A program made the position numbers and the translations under genes. The notes under the pieces are model-generated. The model worked only from the letters and a program-made list of their open reading frames with translations, was not told where the DNA came from and made no database searches. From NCBI GenBank assembly GCA_024734555.1, contig JANPWX010000026.1:1879009-1943008 (forward strand): a DNA stretch of 64,000 nt, written 5' to 3'. The stretch is from Trochalopteron elliotii (lineage: Eukaryota; Chordata; Aves; Passeriformes; Leiothrichidae). This document shows positions 1-12,522 of this stretch, piece by piece (the first letter of the stretch is position 1; the number at the start of each line of letters is the position of its first letter).

Positions 1-3000
1 AGGCACAGAGCAACATTTTTTTTGTGCAATTCTTAAGGATAGTTCAAGAATTTGAAATTGTTATGTATACAGGCTCCTATAATTCTGCACTGAACAACTT
101 TACACTAATCTGAGTAAAAGACAAGACATTAAAAATCAAGTTCTTCAAAGCTCAGCATTGCTGTAGACATCTCCCTTAATTTGCCACTTATTCTCAGATG
201 TGGAATACATAGAACCAGTCTCACAGTAGTGTCTGGGGGTACCAATGGTGTCAAAAGCTCTAAAATTATTCAGTGAGGGTGTGTTGATCTAACTGAGAAG
301 CGCAGCTAGATCTATGCAAATCTGCAGTATTTCTTCTTCAACAATACAAGTCAGGCTATTAGTAAAGGGGGTGGGAGAAGGAATCAGGAGCAACCGTATG
401 CAGGAAAAGCTTGACTATGAATGTAAATTATGGAGGATATTTCTGAACTTTCTGGATTGAGACCTTCATTCTCTTTAAGACTCAAAATCAAGAGTTATGA
501 ATTATGCGTTAAATGTTACTTTCTATCCTGCTGTAAATCCAGACTAGTTATTTCCTTCAATGGAATAGTGTTATGTTACCAAGATCAGTTTTTTCCCCTA
601 ACCATTTTTTGTCCTTATCCAATCACAAAGTCATACAAACTAGTATATCAGTGTTTGCTTACACAAGTAGTAGATACTAAATTTGTTTAGAAACTGTGGA
701 AAATGTTATCGACCATCTGTTTTTAATTACTGGAAAAACACCTAAAGCAATTTTGGTGGCCCATTAGTAGTAGCTGTTTTGCACAGCAGTGTAGAAGCTC
801 CATTGAAGTTCAGGTTAGCTGGGTATTAGTCCTCATAAAATTATTAGACATTAAAAGTGCCACTTTTTCCAAGTTGTCCAGACCAGAATTCTGCTCTGGA
901 AATTCTGAAGTATCTTTCAAATAGCCCTCAGTAAAATCACAGAATGAATGAAATTAACAGCATTATAGTTATTCCAATACTTTCAAGACTGAATCCATAA
1001 AGAAACTAGTCACATACTTGACTTTCTCAGTTTTAAAGATGTAAGGGAGCAAAATACATCAAATTTGCCATTTACAATATTATTAGATAAATTTCATATT
1101 TAGTCCTCATTAGTTTACTAAACTTTTTGAAGCATAATATTTCATATGATGCTGTGAATAAGAACTGTCTAAAGAAGATGTTAGCTATTTGAAGAAAGGT
1201 TGCCTCCTTTGAATGCGGCAATTAAGAATTAAGTTTGGCATTTCTGAGGAACATGAGTAAAACTACCTAGTGCAACTTAAATCTCAAAATCAGATATAAC
1301 TTAAATATTTTGGTACTGGATATGTGTTAACCCAAGAAAGAGCCATCATTTTGTCAGTATGATTCACACTAATTCAATACATTTAAAAAGCAATTTAAAT
1401 GCAATTGCATTCATAACACAGTTGCTGGGAGGGGGCACCATTAGTGGTCCAAATTTGGTGAACTCCTCATAGTTCTCTGCCTTTACTAGACTCTACTGGC
1501 AGAAGACAATACCTTGCATCCAGAAGTATGAGTGTTATTGTTTGTACTCTAATGAAAGACTTACTTGGTGTTTCACTGCCATTTGCTGCATTCTTCCACT
1601 GGTCATAGTTTTTATCCATTTTCGTGCAACTGCTCTGAAAGACAGGAGAGAGTTCAAGACGGTCCAGGAAATTTCACAGCTAAGGAAAGCTGAAAAGAAA
1701 TTTACATCTCAAAACAAGAGCTTTGGCTATATGGGAAAATCAGCAATCCAAAGTTAATGTCAGCCCTTATTCAAATAAAGGGTGAAATGCCAAATGTTGT
1801 TTAAATTTTCAAAGTATGTGACAGTTACTTTATTAAGTATATGAAATCTGAATCTGTTCCTGAACTTATTTCTCAAATAATAAAATGATGAAAATACAAT
1901 ATATAATGTGTGCTGGGCTTTAGTTTTATTTTTTGTTGTTGTTCATTTTTAATAAAGTTCAAATTACAAGGAAAATAAACATGGACAGCAACAGTAACTT
2001 TTACTTTATCATTAATGAATAGTACCTTTTCATGAGTTTAAGGAAGATATCAACAATCATATTGACAATCATAATATTCATTCTTTTTCTAACCCTACCT
2101 GAAGTCCTGAGGGATGGGGATTTTGGTCTTAATTTTTAAGTTTGTAAAAACTAATTCTGGATTACATTGTTGTAAGAAACAAGCTCTATCCAGTGTTTTG
2201 GTTAAAAAAAAAAAAGCTTCTGACACTGTTTGCCCTGCAATATCACATTCATAGCAACTAATTCTGACATTATGACTAGTGAGCAGTGAGCTTATCAAGC
2301 ACAGTTTTCACACCCTATTTTGTATTTGCTTCTCTTTTCTGGCATAGTTAAACTTAATACTTGCTAAGTTTTTTTCCCTTATGAAAAAGGACCTCTAGCA
2401 AATTTGAAGAAAAACACAGTAAACAACAAAAATTCTTCAAATGACATCTCTAATAGCATTTGTTTATAGCACAAAAATGCAATAGAAATGATTATTAAAA
2501 ACTCAGCATTTTGTTAGCTGTGTTGACTTTAAAATAACATTGGGAGAAAAGTACCAATAAAAAATTAAAAGTGGCATATATATAATGTAATACTTCTGAA
2601 TTCCTCAATTTCAAAGAGTGAATAATGCAGCAAGGTCAAAGATGTGGGTTTAACCAAAATAGAATTATATTCTCACGTATGTTTTCTTACTCATTTAACG
2701 ACTATCAGAAAAATATTCATAGATCCTCTTTGGTAATAAAAACCAAGGGTTTAGGATTTCACTTTCAGTGCTTTCCTGTACTCTGAACTGTCAGTTGTTT
2801 TACTTCATTTTATAATGTTGATCTCAAACGAGAAGTTTCTTTCTCTGATTAGTAGCCACTGTAATGTCTTTGAATTCAAGTGCTCTCACTAGATGTACAC
2901 AAACATAGTAGACTATGCTTACAATTTAGCCCATAACATTTTAAGATTAAGAAGCTTGAAGTTATACCCCGGACACAGTGGTAGAGTGTCATTTCAGTTG

Positions 3001-5499
3001 TGCATCTACATTAGTCTCATTATCACTGATTTCAAATTATTACACATCTGAGATAAAAACCTACTGCCCAACAAGTGGCATATGACAATCTTCTCCTGAT
3101 TTCCTGTCCTTTTTATGCATAGGTCTCTTTCTTTCTTTATGTATTGAGACTTGACCTTTTCTTCACTATCTCTTCAACCTTTTCTCACAGAATTCTCTTT
3201 TGTATATTTGGGGTTGATTTTTTTTGTGTATGTTCTCAACTTTTAATGTAGTATTCTTCACATCATTTAATTCCATTTCGTCATCAATAAGACATAATGT
3301 AAAAAAAAGATATTATGTCATATTCTGTAGGGTTTTTTTCCTGATTTTTTTCTAGTCAGAAATGATGAGTCAAACTGCTGTGCCTAATAATATCAGCCAA
3401 GTTAGGAAATTATTTAGATTATATTGGTTACAGTACAAGAAAAAAGGAAGGCCTTTATATCACAGTATCAACACAATCAGTGCATTATTTTCTAGTCATT
3501 AGCTAATAGCGAATAAAGATTTAGACTGTGATGCTAAACTGCTGCAGGGAAAGCAAGTAACCTGTATCTTAACCTATCCTTGAACGGTATAATTTAAACT
3601 CAAATATAAGTAGCTCAGTAATCATCCTTCTTGATCAAACGTAGTTCTTTTCCTGGGAAGAAGCAAGTCTCTGAGGCTTAAAGCACCTCAGACCTGGCAC
3701 CCTCCACAGCATACCACAAAGGGAAGTGAAGCTGCAGGTTGACTTACACGCTAAAAGATGTCCCTCAGGAGAGCAGCAGGGATGCAGAGAAGCATTCTTT
3801 GAACTCAGCTGCTGTAAAAGTGTCTAGAACTAAAAACTATATAAGGTCAAGCCATTGAAAAAGAAGGAGGAAAGTCTAATAAAAAGACTGACAGCTTATG
3901 AACAGATTATCAACTATGAAAAAGAAAGTCAAAAAGATCAACGACCCAAAAGAGCAAAAACATGTCAAAATAGAGAGAATGTATTAGATCTTGAGACTTT
4001 TCTAGCTCAAAGTATTGAGAAGCTCTTCCTACTGATCCTTCACAGAGGCCCCCCTACATAAATCACACAACAGTACACAGAACTAACTACAGTTACATGT
4101 TTTAAGTTTCACCAAATATATAGCAGGCCACGTGAATGTACAAATATACATCAAAACAGAAGCTGCATGTAGAGAACAACCCATGCACTGACTGGCTCAG
4201 TTCTCTGGACTGATCTTGAGACAGTTCCTTCTTTGACGATAAAAGCATAAAGCTATGCTACTTGCCATCAATACACACCTTTCTCTTTCTTCCTCAAATT
4301 CTGTGCAATTTTGTTTAAGAGACAGGGAGCAGACAATATCATAGCAAGTAAACTACCCTCCTTTAAACTATATGCTGAAAAGGTTCATTGGGAGACTTTT
4401 TTTCTTGTTTTTACTTAGTTTAGAATTAGTGTCTATTAATCAAGTGATTTGCACAATGTCCCTGCTGAAAAGTGCAGTCAGAATCATAAAAGGATCTCAT
4501 CTTCCTTATTCCACCATCATTCCACAGCAACTACAACAATCCAAAGACTATAGTTCTACTAGTTAACATTCATGCTTGAATATCATTTAAGCAAAAGGGA
4601 TGAGGTTTGAATGTATTAAGGACAAACCTAGTAATGTTAGAAGTCTATCCCAGGAGTCATTGTAGGCTATAATCAAGCCATTAAAGAAAAATTCTTGATT
4701 TCAGAAATGAACTATTCTATTCTATTTGAAATTCTCCCCGAAAAACCCAACTTGTGTGAATTCAAAAAAGCAGGTTTTAGGTGTCATTTTACCTTCATTA
4801 CGAAGCACAGGGCTAAGTATTCATATTCATCATATGTAAGAGCTGAACTTTGATTAAGAATGCATATAAAACACTAAAAGAATAAGATTATCATTTTTCT
4901 CAATGATAAATTACTTCTTTAGAAACAGTTATTATGGTTTCACTATTGAACAGAAAATGCATAAGCTCCTTCAAAAAGAATAAAATTTGCTGATGCAAAG
5001 AATTTGTCATTACACTTCTTAACCATCATAGTCACTATTTTGCTATGTTATACACAGCGAGAGCAAACATCTGAGTGGTAAAGCTAGAGAAGATTGCGCT
5101 TGGATACAAAAGATGAGTAGAAACTTCACTCACTGAAAACCTCCTGGGAACAGCATCTGTACTACTGCATGAACCCAGTGCTCATGGTTGCCTTATGCTC
5201 TTTTCTCAGTGTTGATTACCAAAGAAATTGCTTTAGGTCAGAGCAAAATAAATATAACTTGTCTACAGCAAGCAAGATGACCAAAGTATAACAAATAAAG
5301 AATCCTTTTTTTCTTTTCATCATTTCTTTTTTCATATATACCCTTGGAGTACATCATCCATGATACAAGACTGCCTCAGTCTCCTTTAAGTCTTGGCTGC
5401 ACAGGAGTTTTAACACAAAATTTTCACAGATGAGACAAGTTATTAAGCAATGTAAATTCAAATTTTAAATTGATCGTAGGATCAAATGATGATGTGGTA
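1..5499. other. AT-rich unique sequence, no gene seen
   Basis: No open frame in this stretch exceeds about 90 codons, and none of the short ones resembles a protein I know or is bounded by convincing splice signals. No RNA gene or recognisable repeat was found apart from short A and T runs. The only discrete motif I would mark is the CTCF-like one near 1422. The stretch reads as ordinary intergenic or intronic vertebrate DNA. Confidence 0.6.
1422..1440 (+). promoter_or_regulatory. CTCF-like binding motif
   Basis: The sequence contains a core AGGGGGCAC preceded by GCTGGG, which fits the central part of the vertebrate CTCF consensus (A-G-G-G-G-G-C-R-C). The upstream CCACC-like part is poorly matched, so this is a moderate-strength candidate. 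It lies in otherwise AT-rich DNA, where such a G run stands out. Occupancy cannot be judged from sequence alone. Confidence 0.35.
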
Positions 5500-6480
5500 A
5501 ATAGAGTTTAATTCAGATGGTGGCCAGTCACTACTGTTGCTCCCCAGGGCTCAGTATTGGAGACGGTCCTGTTTTAATACCTTTATCAATGATCTGGTCA
5601 AGGGGATTGAATGCACTCTCAGTCAGTTTGCAGGCAACACCAAGTTGGAAGTGTTGATCTCCTGGATGGTAGGAAGGCTTTACAGAGGGATCTGTACAGG
5701 CTGGATTGATGAACTGAAGCCAATTGCAAGAAGTTCAAAAGGTGAAATGACAGGTTCTGTACTTGGGTCACAACAACCCCATGCAGCGCCAGAGGCTGGG
5801 GCAAGAGTGGAAAGCTTCCAAGTGGAAAAGAACCTGGGGGGGCTGGTCAAAAGCAGCTGAACATGATCCAGCGTGTGCCCAGGTGGCCAAGAATGTCAAT
5901 GGCATCCTGGCCTGGACCTGCAATAGTGTGGCCAGCAGGACCAGGGCAGTGATTGTCCCCATTTGCTTGACACTGGAGAGGTCACACCTCAAATCTTGCA
6001 TTCAATTCTGGGCCCCTCACTACAAGGAAGACAGTGAGGGGTTCATGTGCATCCAGAGAAGGACAACAGGGCTCGTGAAGGGTCTGGAGCACAAGTCTGA
6101 TGAGGAGCACCTGAGAGAGCTGGGGTTATTTAGCCAGGAGAAAAACAGTCAGGGAAGACTTTATCAGTCTCTACAACTACCCAAAAAGAGGTTAGAGTGA
6201 GGTGGGTGTTGGTCTCTTCTCCAAGTAAGGAGCAATAAGACAAGAGGAAATGACCTCAAGTCACACCAGAGAGGTTTAGTTCAGATATTAAAAAAAAAAT
6301 TCTTCACTGAAAGTGTTACCAAGCATTGAAACAGACTGCCCACGGAAGGGTTACCATTCCTGAGTGTGAAGATGTGGCACTTGGTGACACGGTTTAATGG
6401 TGGGTTTGGCTATGTGAGACTGTGCTGCACTCAGTGATCTTAGAGGCTTTTTCCAACCTAAATGGTTCTGTGGTTCTATA
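5500..6480 (+). mobile_element. CR1 LINE retrotransposon, 5'-truncated
   Basis: About 980 bp match the avian CR1 consensus as I remember it, from the late reverse-transcriptase region to the 3' end. Landmarks in order are the GGTGGCCAGTCAC segment near 5520, the reverse-transcriptase segment reading FINDL then TKL (about 5582-5650), the GHNNPMQR segment (5766-5789), QFWAPHY (about 6005-6025), RELGLF (about 6114-6131), TTCTTCACTGAAAG (6300-6313) and the terminal TTCCAACCTAAATGGTTCTG ending in TTCTATA at 6480. CR1 copies are typically 5'-truncated, as here, and end in a short repeated octamer rather than poly(A). Many substitutions and small indels show that it is an old, dead copy. It is the strongest evidence that the window is avian. 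Confidence 0.95.
5537..6200 (+). pseudogene. Decayed CR1 ORF2 reverse-transcriptase C-terminal part
   Basis: This is the coding remnant inside the CR1 copy. The recognisable reverse-transcriptase part starts in one frame (FINDLVKGIECTLSQFAGN) and then moves to another frame, where GHNNPMQR, CAQVAK, NSVASRTR, QFWAPHY and LVKGLEHKS are readable. In functional non-LTR reverse transcriptases the catalytic box is [FY]ADD; here the box at 5627-5638 reads FAGN, so both aspartates are lost. Compared with the remembered consensus there is a short deletion after the box (about 5645-5652) that shifts the frame, and stop codons follow before the second readable frame. The upstream endonuclease and most of the reverse transcriptase are absent. 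The copy cannot make an active enzyme. Confidence 0.9.
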
Positions 6481-7673
6481 AATGTACAAGCAAGTTTCAA
6501 TATTTGGTTAATTTTTTTCATCCAAATATGCAGAACTGAACAAGATGAAAGAATGCCCATAGTATTATCCAAATAAATATTTTCTAAAAATTTTAAAAAA
6601 CAATCAAGCAGTTGGACACTATTGTGTTAACATTTTCAAATTAATCATTTCAACTTTGCATGGCTTTTCATAACACAAATGTGCTTCACTTTTGCTTTGC
6701 TGAAAACATTATGTTCACCAGGTGAAGTGAAATACTGTGCTTTCGGCTGCACTAAGGATAAATCAAATCAATATAAAATTCACCTACTTTCTTAGAAAAA
6801 AGCCAAAACTGAGCACTTCTAGGCAGTAGGTGTAATTTTTTGTTTAATATCTTAGAACTGGAGCCACTCACTTCAAACATTCAGGTTTTTAAGCAAACTT
6901 GGGGTTTTTTTTATCTTTAACACTCAGGGTTCTGGCATCTTTCAGCTCACCAGTTCTTTTTTAATATTGCAGCTCTACTACAGCTTGCATATATACTGCT
7001 TTGTTAGACTAACCTTGGCTGTGTCTGTACTGCCAAATCTCTCATTTACAGTGGGCTCTTTCAGTGTTTCCTGTTATGCCTGAGCATGAATGTCAGTTGG
7101 CACTTAGTGCTTTAAATTATGCTGTGGAGGACTACTCCCAGTACTTTGATCACTCCCTGCACTAGGAATTATTTATACCTTTCAAGACATACTTCACCAG
7201 ACAGCCCAGTATGGCTGCACACACCAGTATCACTATCCATATCCTAATGCCAGAATAGCACAAAATGAGTGCAGCAACATTTTGGCTCCCACCTAAAACT
7301 AGAAGATGACAGGGATGGAGCCAGATCTGCACTTAGAGACCCACCAAGCTCTTTGAAGTCTGCAGACAACATTCCCCTCTGCTTAGATCCCAAGTCCAGC
7401 TTTCTCAGCCCCAAAATGAAATGTTCCTCTATAAATCAGCAGCCTGGCCAGACATTGGTGTGATGACGTCCAGCCAACATCACTTGCCAGAACCATGTAT
7501 ATGTACCTCCTCTCTGCAGCTTCATGGCTGTGGCTACTGTTCTCCCCAGCCACACGTCCCTAAATCTGAGACATCAGCTGGAAGGCTCTGACCATGTTGG
7601 TCTCTTTGTGCTCCCACAGGACTGTGTAGCCCTGGCTGTGAGCACCTGGAAAAACACACATAAAGTCATTTTG

Positions 7674-7691
7674 GATTGTCCCAGGACAATC
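7674..7691. repeat. 18-bp inverted repeat
   Basis: Eight-base arms GATTGTCC and GGACAATC are separated by two bases, giving a near-complete palindrome. A further direct copy of GGATTGTC follows a few bases downstream (about 7694-7701). It may be chance or the trace of a small duplication; no transposon ends were recognised around it. Confidence 0.6.
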
Positions 7692-10087
7692 TGGGATTGT
7701 CTGTGGCTTTGGGATGAATATGGTAGAAGCCTGTAATCTATGCCCATAACATCCCTTTTTAATTACTGTCATCCTCCACCTTCCAGCTTCATTTCTGTTT
7801 ATCAATCACCCTATGCAAAGCCCCTTTCTGGATGGTCTGGGCATTCAGTGCAAAATTGTCTTGTTGTGAAGGATTCCTTAGAGAGAGATGTGTGAGCTGC
7901 AGGTGTTCTGTGCACACTCTCCCCAGAGGAGAGAACTGCCTTCCCCTGGGAAGCTTGGTTCAGCTGTCCACCAATACCAAGACATGACAACCACAGGCAG
8001 GCTCACAATGCTTGGCAGTGCATCATTTTTCAAGACTTCCTTAGGGATTCTCCCTGCAGCCTGGCAATCCTAAAATAGAGTACCCCCTGTCTTCCAGCTG
8101 TTATCCAGCTCCTCTCTACAGAGAGAGCTGCAAGAGCTCATAACTAACAATTTATCAGCCTAAGCCAGTCATTTTGGAAAGAGCAGGAAGAAATTCTGAA
8201 GCGTTATGTTACCAAAGATTAAAGCCTGCATTTGTTTAGGGGCTATAGGTAAACAAGCTTTTAGAGAAGATTTGGTGAGTACCTATTTTTGTCCCAGACA
8301 TGGCCAACAATCCGCCCTCTTGCTACTCTTCTAAGAGGATAGCCAGACCATCTTTTAGGATTTGTAACCACAAGGGGCATCCCAAAATGCTTGTGGGATA
8401 CCAAAAATTCATCAGCACCAGGCTCCATTTTATTTAGGAGAAAAGGCTCTCTCTACCTGATTAATCTGGTTCTTCCACAGAAGTTCTGCAAGGAAGCACG
8501 GAATTCAGTAGCACATGTATTTCTAGATTGATAAACTCTGTGACCATGAGAGATTGTTCTAGCAGCTTCCATATCTCCATACCTGCTTTATCTGCACCTT
8601 TAACTGCAGATCCCTAAGTGCTCTGTATCACTTTTTAACAAGGGAACGTGTTCTACTTTGCAGTTTTAGATTGGTAAAATTGCCAACAGGTAAAAATGCA
8701 ATAAACCACTTTTCTGTTCTATAACTTCACAGTGCCAAAGAAAACAAGCGAAGTAAAAATTGAATACTTTTCTGAATAGGCCAGATAGGAAATGGCTCAT
8801 CTCATATCTCCTAAACTCCATTATGAACTATTATATAATATAGTTAATATCTGATGAAGATGCAGTTGATTTGCACAGCCCAGATTTACGTAAATACATA
8901 TTTCCAACAGGGAAGAGAGAACAGCAGCCCAAAATGAATGCAAGGTGAAGATGGATGTTTAGTAATTTTTTCCTAAGTGGGAATGTCTGTGCATGCATTA
9001 CTTCAACAGCCACTTTCCTGGAGCCATTTACAAGAACTGTTGTTCTTAAACTACTTTATCTATCCCTTATTCTTCATGCACGGAAAAAAAAACCCTTTGT
9101 GAATTCTTTCATATCAGTCTTCTTGGTGTATAAAATAAAATTTTTAGGATATTTTTCAGCTCTGCATCCCCTTGTTTTTTCCCTGTTATTATATTCTGCA
9201 GCTTTTCACGTATCCTTCATAAGAATGCTCTTTAGTAAAAAACTTCCATTGCCTCAGGATTTTTACCACCTATAAGACATCATGGTACTAGAATGACCCC
9301 TCATTTTGCCTTTACAGGACAAGTCTGTTTGCCTGCTTTGTATGAGATGGGCAGGTACAGAACCTAAAAACCTCTGGAGTACTACCCATCCACCTTTGTC
9401 AAGCAGCCTGAGAATCTGTATCTCAAACTACCCAGTTTTTCCTCAAGTCCTGTTTTCTGAAAAAACATGCATTTGCTGCTGAAAATGAGGCTTTTCTTCA
9501 CTAGATCCTGTTTGCGAGGCACATTTTGGCAATGTAGTAAGTGGCTTAGAGTCAGTTTCATCTAACAGTCACCTTCTGTAAGTAAAAAAATCAAATTATT
9601 TTTTGTTCTCCGAGACTAAGGCCAAAGACATTTTTCTGTTTAATTTTCCTTAGCGATGGTGATGCATAGGACACACATCTCCAGGGTTTTCCTATGAGAA
9701 AAGGACTGTACCAATCAAGTTCTTTACAGACATCTATAACTACACACCTGCTGGTCTGTTAAATATGGCTTGTTTGCTCACTTTTCTCTACAGGATTTTC
9801 CAAGTGTGTTATCTTCATTTCAACTTAATTTTTTTTTTGCTTTAATTTAAGTATGCTTTAATTTATCAGGTCCACCTCTTCCGCAGCTGCACTGAGTCTG
9901 GAGTCATGCTTTTCTACCATTCTTTGATCACATTCAGACATCTGCACATGTAGTATTTTCTTAACATGACCAGTGGTACCCTGAGAGAACAGGGTCTCCT
10001 AAAATGCACACTGAATGGCTATATGAATGAGAGCATGTACTAAGTTTTGTATTCCTAAAGGAATCTGCTGCAAACCTGAGGGCATCA

Positions 10088-10223
10088 CAATAATAATAAA
10101 ACAACCACAACTACAACACCACCACCACAAAAAAAAAAAAAAAAAAAAAAAAACCAAACCAATTCCCCACCCCCATAAAAAAAAAAACACCCCACACCAA
10201 AACAAGCAACCAAAACCCTCACC
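10088..10223. repeat. A/C-only low-complexity tract with A25 run
   Basis: About 135 bases are almost entirely A and C on the plus strand, with an uninterrupted run of 25 A at 10129-10153, a second A run near 10177-10187 and clustered C runs (CCCC, CCCCC). The opposite strand is therefore a G/T tract. The open frames crossing it are artefacts of composition. Similar tracts are common in bird introns and intergenic DNA. Confidence 0.9.
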
Positions 10224-12486
10224 ATATCAGTATCAGTCTTCTCCTCTTGTTGGTGCTTATCTAATTCTTAAATATATATATATTTTTTTAGAAAAAATCT
10301 GGTTTTTTTCTAGAGCCACAAAGAATACATCTTGTCTGACAGTTCTGCTACTGATTATTTTCAGAGCTATCCATGCTTTGGGGTTGGATTATTTTGGTTT
10401 GGTTGGGGTATCTTTTTCTTGTTGGTTTGTTCAGGGATTTTTTTCCTCTGCATAAATATTAAAAGAACTGTTTTGGGGGCATGAATCATACCTCAACTTT
10501 AGTTTTTTACAGATTCTGTGCTACATGCAATTTAGAAGTTCTTTGTCCACTGGGATAACCTAAAACAATTCCTCAAACATTTTGCTTTTCTCAGTCTCCA
10601 TTGAAACCACATATATTGATACATTCTTAAGTGTCTTATATTTTTAGCCCTGATACTATTACAAAACGTAACACTTTTAAAAACCCTGCAGGACCTGCAA
10701 GGCCAAAAGCTGTTCCTGGCTGATACAGGCTATCCAGTAGCATTTTTTTCCTTTCACTGCAATCTTCCAAACAGGCTCAGGCAGCTAATGGGAAGATGTA
10801 CCCTTTTACCCTCTTGAAGAAACATGTTAGTGTTTTGGGCTCTCTGTGAGTAGTACCCAATTTTTAGTGATTACGCACCCCAGAGAATACAACATATTGA
10901 TGTTTGCTTCACTCAGCCTGTAACTCAAGTCAGATAAGTATTTCTCTATAAAATCCGCACCATCAGATAGGGTTCATAGAGTTACAGGTTCTGAAACTAT
11001 AAAATTTAATTAAATCCTTGGTTAATCCACTTACAATACAAACAAATCTCAAAATTCTTCCTTCCTTTCTCCAAGTCCACATTCACACCTCTAGAAACTT
11101 ATTTAAATCTTACAGTCAGGTAAGGTTTGAAAGTGTAAACCACTATACAGCTGAACCAACATTGTTAACTCAGTCACTGTCATCTAACCTACAGCTATCA
11201 AACACTTTTCATCAGCTTGCTCTGTGTAAGGTAAAATGAATAAGTTACTGCCTCCCCTTAAAAAAGCTATTACAGCTGTTGGCCCCTCAGACTGTAGTAC
11301 TGGTGTTTGGACGCAGTTCTCATTGATACCCCATGTTACTGATGGACTAAAAAGCCTGCTCAGCTCCCTCAGTGGAGACAAGCTGGATGCCATAAGCATA
11401 CTGCAGGTAATGTTACTCAAATGTCCAGGCTAAACCTCTAGACACTGCATAAATTTGATGAGTTGGAGTACCAACTGACTAAATCCTGTGAAATAACCTC
11501 CACATGAATATTGGGGGGGTGGTTACTCAAAATACAGTTTTCATCTTACTCAAGAATGTCACGTAACCTCAAAAAAAATTGCATTGAATCTCATGTAACC
11601 TCAAGCTTGTATACTCAAATGGAAACAGATAATGTTTCAGCTTTACTCATAAAAAGATGTGATTTCTAAGAAGCAATAGGAATCATGTATTTTCTGAAAA
11701 TCAATATTTCTAATGCAAAAGCAGGTCTGTCTAAAGACAGAATTTTCTGTCTAGCAACAAGGCTAAATAAAACAGCCAGGCACCTGTGAACATGAAGGAT
11801 AAGGAGGAATAGGTCTCTCATTTCCAAATCAGCAGCAGTGCTTGCATTCTACTTTAGTTAAACAACAGGAGCAGCAGTCATAATCTCTCTCTGTGGAGGA
11901 AACTGTAAAACTCTAAGCTATTGTTTGAAGAAAAGAACTGCAAAAAAAATCTGAAAAGGATGTTTTAAGGTGGGAAAAAGCTTGATTTTTTTTTTTTTTC
12001 CCACATGCCTGCTTCATGAAGCTCAGGGAAAGACTGAAGAATACTCTTGAGATTGGTCTGGCTTCCTGCATCTTAGGAGTTCAGGTAGACCTGATCCTGT
12101 CCGTGTACAGATGTGAAACAATCTCACCCTGCAGTCATCCCTTTACACACATAAATGACCTTCTTCCTCCCACTGTCATTCAGTGACAAGAAAATGGGAA
12201 ACAGGTAAGCACATGTTGCAATTGCCGGTATCTCTGCTTAGGAAATTGCAGCTGTTGTATATTCTTTCTTCTCCATGGTGCATACCAATTTGTGGGGAAT
12301 GGCTGGAAAGCAAGCCTTCAAAGCCAATTATGAAGCAGGATATGCAGGGTTGACCAACAAAAGGGTGCCACTGCTTGAAGAGTTCTGTCAGTTTTTCAAG
12401 GCATCTTTGACACGCCAGGAACTTTTCTAAATAACCTGGGACAGTGACAGGAGAAGTAGCCTTCAATATGCACCTGTGAAAATGTG

Positions 12487-12522
12487 CACACAAACACACA
12501 TATGTATATTTATACACACACC
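12487..12522. repeat. Imperfect CA/TA dinucleotide-rich tract
   Basis: Alternating CA and TA dinucleotides with interruptions form a short degenerate microsatellite. It lies inside the 157-codon minus-strand open frame and helps explain why that frame is open. Confidence 0.75.

Noticed and set aside
10027..10455. 142-codon open frame with poly-lysine and histidine runs
   Set aside because: It is produced by the A/C low-complexity tract.
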